Assembly (NCBI GenBank): GCA_030148625.1
Contig: JASBTC010000169.1
Coordinates: 1 to 5,653, forward strand
DNA: 5,653 nucleotides
Direction: 5' to 3'
From: Sphingobium sp.
GTDB taxonomy: Bacteria; Pseudomonadota; Alphaproteobacteria; Sphingomonadales; Sphingomonadaceae
The notes under the pieces are model-generated. The model worked only from the letters and a program-made list of their open reading frames with translations. It had not been told where the DNA came from and made no database searches. This document shows, piece after piece, positions 1 through 5,653 of this stretch. Made by a program: the position numbers and the translations under genes. The first letter of the stretch is position 1. Each line of letters opens with the position of its first letter.

Positions 1-1
1 C

Positions 2-94
2 TATCATATCGAATGGGACACCGGGCACGCGCACCCCGATGCCTTGCCGGTCGGCCCCGCCCCTGCCGAAAGGCACAGCCCCGGCGGGGGTTGA
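2..94 (+). CDS. Possible 3' end of an unidentified gene (partial)
   Basis: An open frame enters from the left edge and runs 30 codons to a TGA at 92-94. It reads YHIEWDTGHAHPDALPVG and ends in a Pro/Ala/Gly-rich tail. I do not recognise the protein. The case for it is that it would finish 6 bp before the stop codon of the oppositely oriented antiporter gene, a typical tight convergent arrangement, and that its codon third positions are GC-rich. The case against it is its short length, and that the same stretch is also open on the minus strand in the matching codon phase, so composition does not settle the strand. The GC-rich stem at 55-89 lies within its last codons. The gene would start outside the window. 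Confidence 0.35.
   Translation, partial: YHIEWDTGHAHPDALPVGPAPAERHSPGGG
55..89. terminator. GC-rich stem-loop at the convergent gene ends
   Basis: CCCCGCC (55-61) is perfectly complementary to GGCGGGG (83-89). Between them, TGCC (64-67) pairs with GGCA (72-75) around a GAAA loop (68-71), a GNRA-type tetraloop. The structure lies just after the stop of the minus-strand antiporter and at the very end of the possible plus-strand reading frame. That is where a bidirectional terminator would be expected. No run of T follows on either strand, so this is not a classic intrinsic terminator. It could also be a chance structure in GC-rich DNA. Confidence 0.25.
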
Positions 95-100
95 TGTCGA

Positions 101-1726
101 TCAGCGGCCGATCAACGCCTGATCGACCATTTTCCGTGCAATCTCCCGCTCGCCCATGATCGTCAGATCGGCGCCGAGCTTTTCGAGATGGGCGATCTCG
201 TCATCGGAATGCGCGCGCGCGACGATGCGGATCTTGGGATTGAGCTTGCGTGCCTGGGCGACGATCTGCCCCGCTTCGAAGCTTTGCGGGATCGCGACGA
301 ACAACAGCCGGGCATCGCCGATTTCCGCGTGCTTGAGCATATCGGGATTGGCGGCATTGCCGAACAATATCGTCGCCTTTTCATCGTCGGGAAGTGCGAC
401 GACGTCGTCCTCCGCCTCGATCACCGTGAATTTCTCACCGGCTTCGATCAGGCTCTCGCCAACGGCCCGGCCGACGCGGCCATAGCCGATCAGCACGACA
501 TGGCCCGCGATCGGTGGTTTGGGCTGCCCGCCGATCGCCGCCTCCCCCTCGCCCATTGCCCGGCCGATCACCTTATCGATCAGGACGAACAGAAAGGGGT
601 TGAGCAGGATCGAGATGATCGCGCCGGCCAGGATCAGATCGCGCGCATCGGCCGGAATCAGTTTCAACGACGATCCAAGCGTCGCCAGAATGAAGGAGAA
701 TTCGCCGATCTGCGCCAAACTCGCGGAAATGGTCAGCGCGGTCTTGTCCGATCGGCCGAAGCCGCGGACGATGGCATAGGCCGCGATCGACTTGCCGAAG
801 ATGATGATCGCCACCGTGCCGATCAGCGGCAGCGGATCGGTGATCAGGATATAGGGATTGAACAGCATCCCCACGGACACGAAGAACAGGACCGCAAATG
901 CGTCGCGCAGCGGCAGGGTCTCCTCCGCAGCACGCTGGCTCAGCGGCGATTCGGCCAGGATCATGCCCGCGAAGAATGCGCCGAGCGCGAACGAGACCCC
1001 GAACAACATCGCCGCCCCGAATGCGACGCCGAGCCCGATCGCAAGCACCGCGAGCCGGAACAGTTCGCGAGAGCCGGTATGCGCCACATGATGCAGCGCC
1101 CAGGGAATGACGCGCCGGCCGACGATCATCATGAAGGCGACGAAGGCGATGACCTTGCCGACGGTGATCGCGAGCGTCGTACCGATCGAATGATCGCCGC
1201 TGGTGCCGCCGGCGATCGCCGGAAGCAGGACAAGCGCCAGGACCATGACCAGATCCTCGACGATCAGCCAGCCGACCGCGATCTTGCCGCGTTCGGTGTC
1301 GAGGATGCGGCGTTCCTGCAGCGCGCGGAGCAGGACGACGGTACTGGCGACCGACAGGGCCAGGCCGAAGACGAAGCCGGCGGCAAGGTTCCAGCCCAGC
1401 AGATGCGCCAGCCCCATGCCGAGCAGGACCGCGACCGCGATCTGCACCAGGGCGCCGGGAATCGCGATATTCTTGACCGAAAGCAGATCGCGAACCGAGA
1501 AATGCAGCCCGACCCCGAACATCAGCAGGATGACGCCGAGTTCGGCCAGTTCGTTGGCGATCGCCTGATCGGCGACATAGCCGGGCGTGAAGGGGCCGAC
1601 GATCACGCCAGCGAGCAGATAGCCGACCAGCGGCGAGATTCGGAGGCGGAAAGCCAGCGCTCCGAAAATGAAAGCGAGCGTGAGGCCCGCGACGATAGTG
1701 GCGATCAGCGGCGTTGCGTGCGGCAT
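101..1726 (-). CDS. ybaL: YbaL-family CPA2 monovalent cation (K+):proton antiporter
   Basis: This encodes a 541-residue inner-membrane antiporter of the CPA2 family, predicted to exchange K+ (or Na+) for H+. The start HATPLIATIVAGL, the block SPLVGYLLAG (31-40), ELAELGVILLMFGVGLHFS (59-77), GWLIVEDLVMVL (152-163, with the acidic pair E157-D158), GSRELF (218-223), SFALGAFFAGM (245-255), LPLRDAFAVLFFVSVGMLF (271-289) and LAQIGEFSFIL (337-347) match what I recall of E. coli YbaL closely, and the length is about the same (558 aa there). Twelve or so hydrophobic helices span residues 6-388. A Gly/Pro linker then leads to a TrkA-N/RCK Rossmann domain from about 409 to the end, with GYGRVG at 414-419 and E438 or E440 as the likely ribose-binding acid. 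An in-frame TTG at 1729 directly precedes the ATG at 1726. The ATG is preferred because GGGAG (1732-1736) lies 5 nt upstream of it but only 2 nt from the TTG. The ligand and exact cation are inferred from the family. Confidence 0.95.
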   Translation of the reverse strand: MPHATPLIATIVAGLTLAFIFGALAFRLRISPLVGYLLAGVIVGPFTPGYVADQAIANELAELGVILLMFGVGLHFSVRDLLSVKNIAIPGALVQIAVAVLLGMGLAHLLGWNLAAGFVFGLALSVASTVVLLRALQERRILDTERGKIAVGWLIVEDLVMVLALVLLPAIAGGTSGDHSIGTTLAITVGKVIAFVAFMMIVGRRVIPWALHHVAHTGSRELFRLAVLAIGLGVAFGAAMLFGVSFALGAFFAGMILAESPLSQRAAEETLPLRDAFAVLFFVSVGMLFNPYILITDPLPLIGTVAIIIFGKSIAAYAIVRGFGRSDKTALTISASLAQIGEFSFILATLGSSLKLIPADARDLILAGAIISILLNPFLFVLIDKVIGRAMGEGEAAIGGQPKPPIAGHVVLIGYGRVGRAVGESLIEAGEKFTVIEAEDDVVALPDDEKATILFGNAANPDMLKHAEIGDARLLFVAIPQSFEAGQIVAQARKLNPKIRIVARAHSDDEIAHLEKLGADLTIMGEREIARKMVDQALIGR

Positions 1727-1729
1727 CAA

Positions 1730-1736
1730 TTCTCCC
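1730..1736 (-). promoter_or_regulatory. Shine-Dalgarno site deciding the ybaL start
   Basis: On the minus strand this reads GGGAGAA. Its GGGAG core ends 5 nt before the ATG at 1726-1724 and only 2 nt before the TTG at 1729-1727. The spacing favours ATG initiation and removes one residue from the longest possible reading frame. Confidence 0.7.
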
Positions 1737-1763
1737 GGAATATGCCTTTGCTAACGGCTGGAT

Positions 1764-1776
1764 TCGCAGATTGCGA
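1764..1776. repeat. 13-bp inverted repeat, possible operator half-sites
   Basis: TCGCA (1764-1768) and TGCGA (1772-1776) are a perfect inverted repeat around GAT. It lies in the divergent spacer, 38 bp from the ybaL ATG and 66 bp from the Kef-type ATG, where a repressor or activator could act on both genes. Arms of 5 bp can arise by chance in a region this long, so an operator role is speculative. Confidence 0.25.
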
Positions 1777-1841
1777 CCCCATGGCGATGCTTTTTCTACC
1801 CAAATGCTGGAAATCGACCGCTTCAGCCGCAATGGTGCGTC

Positions 1842-3614
1842 ATGGCCATTTCAGTTGAATCCCACGCCTTCAGCGATTCGCTCGTCATCCTGGGCGCGGC
1901 GGGGCTGGTGATTCCGGCATTCGCACGGTTCCGCATCAATCCGGTGATCGGCTTCATCCTGGTCGGCATGCTTGTCGGCCCGTCGGGGCTGGGTTCGCTC
2001 GTTGGCCAGGCACCATGGCTCTATCATTTCACCATCACCGACGCGCATTCGATCGAACCCTTTGCCGAACTCGGCATCATCCTGCTGCTGTTCTCGATCG
2101 GGCTCGAACTGTCGTTCAAGCGGCTGTGGAACATGCGGCGGCTGGTGTTCGGGCTGGGGGCAGCGGAAATGGCCCTGTCCGGTGCCGTCATCGGCATCGC
2201 GCTCGCGCTGATCGGGCAAAGCTGGGCCGGAGCGATCGGCCTCGGGCTGGCACTGGCGCTATCCTCCACCGCGCTAGTGTTGCCGATGACGGGCACATCC
2301 AGCCCGGTCGGCCGATCGGCATTCGCGATGCTGCTGTTCGAGGATCTGGCCCTCGTCCCGATCATCTTCGCGCTCGGCGCGCTCGCACCCTATGCGCAGA
2401 GCGAAGGCGTCGACAATCTGGTGCGTACGCTCTGGCTGGGCGGGCTCACGATCGGGGCGATGATGGTGCTTGGCCGCCTGCTGCTGCCGCGGCTCTTCGC
2501 ACAAGCGGCGCGAACCAAGAGCCCCGAACTGTTCCTGTCCGCCAGCCTGCTCGTCGTCATCCTTGCCAGCATCGCCACCACCGCCGTCGGCCTGTCGCCG
2601 ATCGTCGGCGCGCTGCTGGCCGGACTGCTGATCGCCGAGACCGAATATCACACCGAAGTCGAAGTGATGACGGCCCCATTCAAGGGGCTGGCGCTCGGCG
2701 TGTTCCTGATCACCGTCGGCATGAGCCTGGACATTCGCGTGATCGCGGAAAACTGGCTGCCGCTGGTGACCGCCGTGGTCGGCGTGGTCATCGCAAAGAC
2801 TGTGATCACCACATTGATCCTGCGGTTCAGCGGCGAACGCCCGGCCGTTGCGGCCGAAACCGGGCTGCTGATGTCGTCGCCGTCCGAAACCACGCTGATC
2901 GTGCTCGCCGCGGCGGTACAGGCGCAGCTCATCACCCAGCAGACCGCGGCTTTCTGGCAGATCGTCACCGCGCTTGGCCTTACCATCACGCCCCTGCTCG
3001 CGCGCGTGGGACGCGATGTCGCGCGCCGGGTCGAACTGCGCGACGCGCCGGCGGAGGATGCGCATGACGAAAGCACCCCGCGCGCGATCGTCATCGGTTA
3101 CGGGCGTGTCGGGTCGCTGGTGTCGGACATGCTCAAGGCGCATGGCAAGCCGATGGTGGCGGTGGACGCCGATATCGATGCCGTCGCCCGTGCGCGTAAG
3201 GAGGGCTATCCCGTCATCTTCGGCGATATCGGCCGGCCGGGTCTGCTCGACCGGCTGGACCTCGACAATGCCGGTGCGCTGATCCTGACCATGGACGATC
3301 CGGTGCAGGTCGTCCGCATCACCACTCAGGTTCGCAAACGTTATCCCGATCTCACCATCGTCGCGCGCGCACGCGACACCGACCATGCCGCCGAACTCTA
3401 TCGCGCGGGTGCAACCGACGCGGTCCCCGAAACGCTCGAAAGCTCGCTCCAGCTATCGGAAGCGGTGCTGGTCGACCTTGGCGTCGCGATGGGGCCGGTG
3501 ATCGCATCGATCCATGAGAAACGCGACGAATATCGCAAGATCATCAAGGACCATGGCCAGCTCGACCGCGAGCCGCGGCTGCGGCGCACCAAACTCGGCG
3601 AACTGAAGAGCTGA
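1842..3614 (+). CDS. Kef-type (KefB/KefC-like) K+:proton antiporter with TrkA-N domain
   Basis: This encodes a 590-residue inner-membrane CPA2 transporter, predicted to couple K+ efflux to H+ entry. An N-terminal membrane core (about residues 10-400, 12-13 helices) contains INPVIGFILVGMLVGP, FAELGIILLLFSIGLELSF, the KefC-like block GRSAFAMLLFEDLALVP (E167-D168) and EYHTEVEVMTAPFKGLALG (268-286), which aligns with the KefC gating loop. A Rossmann TrkA-N/RCK domain starts near 415 (GYGRVG at 419-424, D442 as ribose acid) and includes IVARARDTDHAAELYRAGA, as in KefC. A basic, charged tail of about 50 residues ends the protein. No upstream start lies in frame near 1842, and hydrophobic sequence begins about 12 residues in, so ATG 1842 is chosen. 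Its ribosome binding site is poor: only GGTG, 4 nt upstream. No KefF/KefG-like partner is present in the window. It differs from KefC in several core and loop residues, so I give no gene symbol. Glutathione gating is not supported. Confidence 0.92.
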   Translation: MAISVESHAFSDSLVILGAAGLVIPAFARFRINPVIGFILVGMLVGPSGLGSLVGQAPWLYHFTITDAHSIEPFAELGIILLLFSIGLELSFKRLWNMRRLVFGLGAAEMALSGAVIGIALALIGQSWAGAIGLGLALALSSTALVLPMTGTSSPVGRSAFAMLLFEDLALVPIIFALGALAPYAQSEGVDNLVRTLWLGGLTIGAMMVLGRLLLPRLFAQAARTKSPELFLSASLLVVILASIATTAVGLSPIVGALLAGLLIAETEYHTEVEVMTAPFKGLALGVFLITVGMSLDIRVIAENWLPLVTAVVGVVIAKTVITTLILRFSGERPAVAAETGLLMSSPSETTLIVLAAAVQAQLITQQTAAFWQIVTALGLTITPLLARVGRDVARRVELRDAPAEDAHDESTPRAIVIGYGRVGSLVSDMLKAHGKPMVAVDADIDAVARARKEGYPVIFGDIGRPGLLDRLDLDNAGALILTMDDPVQVVRITTQVRKRYPDLTIVARARDTDHAAELYRAGATDAVPETLESSLQLSEAVLVDLGVAMGPVIASIHEKRDEYRKIIKDHGQLDREPRLRRTKLGELKS

Positions 3615-3624
3615 CCCTTTCCGT

Positions 3625-5653
3625 TCAGGCGGGCACCGACTCCAGAACGTCGCGTATCGCAGCCAGGGCGTCGGTCGCCTTGTCGCCATCGGGCCCACCG
3701 CCCTGCGCCATGTCCGGACGACCACCGCCACCCTGGCCACCAAGCGCGGTCACTGCCGCCTTGACGAGATCGACCGCGCTGATCGTGCCGACCAGATCGT
3801 CGGTGATGCCAACCGCGACCGAGGCGCGGCCATCATTGACCGCCACCAGCGCCGCGACACCCGAACCGACTCGCGCCTTCATCTCGTCCACCGCGCCGCG
3901 CAATCCCTTGGGATCGAGACCTTCGACCACCTGGCCGAGAAATGCATGGCCGCCGACCTGTTCGGGACCGGCCGCATCGGCCTTGGCCGCGCCGCCGCCC
4001 ATGGCGAGCGCCTTCTTCGCCTCGGCCAATTCGCGTTCAAGCCGCTTGCGCTCGTCGAGCAGCGCCGCAACGCGCAAAGGCACTTCATCGGGCGCCGACT
4101 TCAATGCCGCCGCGGTTTCCTTGAGGCGTTCGTCACGGGCATTGAGCCAGAGGCGCGCGGCCTCGCCGGTGAGGGCTTCGATACGGCGAACACCGCTCGA
4201 AACCGCGCTTTCAGACACGATCTTGAAGATCGCGATGTCGCCGAGTGCATCGACATGGGTGCCGCCGCACAGTTCGACCGAATAGCGGCGCTCATCGCCA
4301 TTGCCCATCGAGAGCACGCGCACCTCGTCGCCATATTTCTCGCCGAACAAGGCCAGCGCGCCGGCGGCGACCGCGTCGTCGGGCGTCATCAGGCGGGTCG
4401 TCACGCTCTCATTGTCCCGGATCTGCGCATTCACATCGGCCTCGATCTCGGCGACCTGCTCCGACGTGAGCGCCGAGGGATGCGAGAAGTCGAAGCGCAG
4501 CCGGTCGGGCGCGACAAGGCTGCCCTTTTGCGAGACATGGCCACCCAGTCGCTGGCGCAGCGCGGCATGGAGCAAGTGCGTCGCCGAGTGATTGGCACGG
4601 ATCTGCGCGCGACGCTCGGCATCGATCGTCAGATGGACGGTGTCGCCCACCGCGATGTCGCCGGCCTCGACCACTGCCTGATGCGCGTGGAGCCGGCCGA
4701 GCGGTTTCGAGGTGTCCTTGACGGCCGCCTTGAAACCCTTGTCGTTGTCGATGACGCCGGCGTCGCCCATCTGGCCGCCGCTCTCGCCGTAAAAGGGCGT
4801 CTGGTTGGTCAAGATCACCAGCGTGTCGCCCGCAGTCGCGCGTTCGACGCGCTTCCCGTCCTTGACGAGCGCCAGCACCTGCGCTTCGCCCTCGGACGAT
4901 GCATAGCCGATAAACTCGGTGCCGCCGAGTTCCTCGGCGATGTCGTACCAGATCTCGTCCGACGCCTTGTCGCCCGATCCCTTCCACGCAGCCCGCGCAG
5001 CGGCTTTCTGCGCGGCCATCGCCGCATCGAAGCCGGCACGATCAACGCTCAACCCGCGCGGGCGCAACGCATCCTCGGTCAGGTCATAGGGGAAACCATA
5101 GGTGTCATAGAGCTTGAAGGCGGTTTCGCCGGGAAGCGTATCGCCCTCTCCCATCGTCACCGTCGCTTCGTCGAGCAGGCGCAGCCCGTTCGACAGCGTC
5201 TGGCGGAATCGCGTCTCTTCCTGGGCGAGCGTGGCTTCGATCAGCGGCTGCGCGCGGACCAGTTCGGGAAAGGCCGCGCCCATCTCCGCCACCAGCGACG
5301 GAACCATCCGGTGCATCAGCGGCTCGCGGGCGCCGAGGATATGCGCGTGGCGCATCGCGCGGCGCATGATGCGGCGGAGCACATAGCCGCGCCCCTCGTT
5401 CGCCGGCAGCACGCCATCGGCGACCAGGAAGCCGGACGAGCGCAGATGGTCGGCGATCACGCGGTGGCTCGCCTGATGCTCGCCATCGGTCGCGGTGCGG
5501 GTGAGCGCACCGCTTTCGGCGATCAGCGCCTTGAAAATGTCGGTGTCGTAATTGTCATGGACGCCCTGGAGCACGGCTGCGACGCGCTCCAGCCCCATGC
5601 CGGTGTCGATCGACGGGCGCGGCAGATCGCCGACGATCTTGTCCTCTTCCTGC
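3625..5653 (-). CDS. alaS: Alanine--tRNA ligase (5' end outside window)
   Basis: This is cytoplasmic alanyl-tRNA synthetase, which charges tRNA-Ala and hydrolyses mischarged Ser/Gly-tRNA-Ala. The last 675 complete codons are present; about 210 N-terminal residues, including class II motifs 1 and 2, lie beyond the right edge. The fragment opens just before class II motif 3 ([11 protein letters not shown], fragment residues 13-23), followed by the tRNA-recognition helical region. The editing domain has both zinc-binding pairs intact: HSATH (H355, H359; bases 4576-4590) and CGGTH (C462, H466; bases 4255-4269). A coiled-coil stretch (roughly fragment 495-560, rich in Glu/Lys/Arg/Leu) leads into the DHHA1/C-Ala domain with the glycine-rich [11 protein letters not shown] near the end. 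The projected full length, about 885 residues, is normal for the family. No frameshift or lost key residue is visible. The gene converges on the Kef-type gene with a 10-bp gap. Confidence 0.98.
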   Translation of the reverse strand, partial: QEEDKIVGDLPRPSIDTGMGLERVAAVLQGVHDNYDTDIFKALIAESGALTRTATDGEHQASHRVIADHLRSSGFLVADGVLPANEGRGYVLRRIMRRAMRHAHILGAREPLMHRMVPSLVAEMGAAFPELVRAQPLIEATLAQEETRFRQTLSNGLRLLDEATVTMGEGDTLPGETAFKLYDTYGFPYDLTEDALRPRGLSVDRAGFDAAMAAQKAAARAAWKGSGDKASDEIWYDIAEELGGTEFIGYASSEGEAQVLALVKDGKRVERATAGDTLVILTNQTPFYGESGGQMGDAGVIDNDKGFKAAVKDTSKPLGRLHAHQAVVEAGDIAVGDTVHLTIDAERRAQIRANHSATHLLHAALRQRLGGHVSQKGSLVAPDRLRFDFSHPSALTSEQVAEIEADVNAQIRDNESVTTRLMTPDDAVAAGALALFGEKYGDEVRVLSMGNGDERRYSVELCGGTHVDALGDIAIFKIVSESAVSSGVRRIEALTGEAARLWLNARDERLKETAAALKSAPDEVPLRVAALLDERKRLERELAEAKKALAMGGGAAKADAAGPEQVGGHAFLGQVVEGLDPKGLRGAVDEMKARVGSGVAALVAVNDGRASVAVGITDDLVGTISAVDLVKAAVTALGGQGGGGRPDMAQGGGPDGDKATDALAAIRDVLESVPA

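Larger units (their letters stand above)
1727..1841. promoter_or_regulatory. Divergent promoter region between the two antiporter genes
   Basis: This 115-bp spacer separates two oppositely transcribed antiporter genes, so it should hold both promoters unless one gene is read from elsewhere. It is more A/T-rich than its surroundings, including TTTTT at 1791-1795. For the rightward gene, TTGCGA (1771-1776) and TCTACC (1795-1800), 18 bp apart, could be a weak -35/-10 pair. I found no good match to a sigma-70 promoter on the minus strand and no GGAAC/CGTT pair of the EcfG type. A small palindrome (1764-1776) overlaps the putative -35. The existence of promoters here is inferred from gene orientation; the exact elements are a guess. 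Confidence 0.45.

Noticed and set aside
1..76. A minus-strand reading frame starting at GTG 76-74 and running off the left edge
   Set aside because: It has no ribosome binding site, a composition dominated by Gly, Arg and Val, and no recognisable motif. The plus-strand reading that ends at 94 fits the convergent layout better, though the evidence is thin for both.
1208..1217. GGCGATCGCC and many other CGATCG/GATC sites as a possible repeat system
   Set aside because: These come from frequent Ile, Asp and Arg codons in GC-rich coding sequence; they show no regular spacing and do not cluster outside genes.
1727..1729. TTG as the ybaL start codon
   Set aside because: Only 2 nt separate it from the GGGAG core, against 5 nt for the adjacent ATG, and the ATG start gives an N-terminus like that of E. 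coli YbaL.
573..1832. A 419-codon minus-strand frame overlapping ybaL in another phase, starting in the divergent spacer
   Set aside because: Its translation is Arg/Ala/Gly-rich, as expected for an out-of-phase reading of ybaL, and the ybaL frame has strong family matches throughout.
188..1858. A 556-codon open frame on the plus strand, antisense to almost the whole ybaL gene
   Set aside because: It is a mirror of the antiporter's GC-rich codons: the translation is a monotonous mix of Asp, Arg, Gln, Glu and Ala with no fold-like pattern, and it overlaps the Kef-type start. Long open antisense frames are expected in high-GC genomes.
2274..3386. A 370-codon open frame on the minus strand, antisense to the Kef-type gene
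   Set aside because: It has the same Arg/Asp/His/Gln-rich shadow composition and no recognisable domain; the plus-strand frame is unambiguously a transporter.
3680..4285. A 201-codon plus-strand frame, antisense to the alaS 3' region
   Set aside because: Its Ser/Pro/Arg/Ala-rich translation is a typical shadow; the minus-strand frame carries the conserved AlaRS C-Ala domain and the CGGTH zinc motif.

Overview
This is a high-GC window (roughly two thirds G+C by eye, with G/C-ending codons dominant). It carries three well-supported genes and looks like ordinary chromosome. The protein sequences (alanyl-tRNA synthetase, a YbaL-type antiporter and a Kef-type antiporter), together with codon usage, suggest an alphaproteobacterium, probably a sphingomonad. 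That placement rests on general resemblance, not on a database search. I see no mobile element, CRISPR array, tRNA or rRNA.

Layout from left to right. Positions 2-94 may hold the last 30 codons of a plus-strand gene that enters from outside the window. Next, on the minus strand, is a complete ybaL-like potassium/proton antiporter gene (101-1726). A 115-bp divergent spacer (1727-1841) follows; it contains the ybaL ribosome binding site, a small perfect palindrome and presumably promoters in both directions. A complete plus-strand Kef-type antiporter gene follows (1842-3614). It converges, with only 10 bp between stop codons, on alaS, which runs on the minus strand from the right edge (5653) to its stop at 3625. 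The alaS 5' part, encoding most of the aminoacylation domain, lies outside the window.

The two transporters share one architecture: a CPA2 membrane core of about 12-13 helices followed by a cytoplasmic TrkA-N (RCK) Rossmann domain with a GYGRVG nucleotide-binding loop. They are distant paralogues placed head to head, so they may be co-regulated as a potassium efflux / cytoplasmic pH module. Neither is accompanied here by a KefF/KefG-type oxidoreductase. alaS is a housekeeping translation gene with no evident functional link to them.

I found no convincing undescribed system. The points most worth a second look are the divergent paralogue pair and the unusual core and gating-loop residues of the Kef-type protein.
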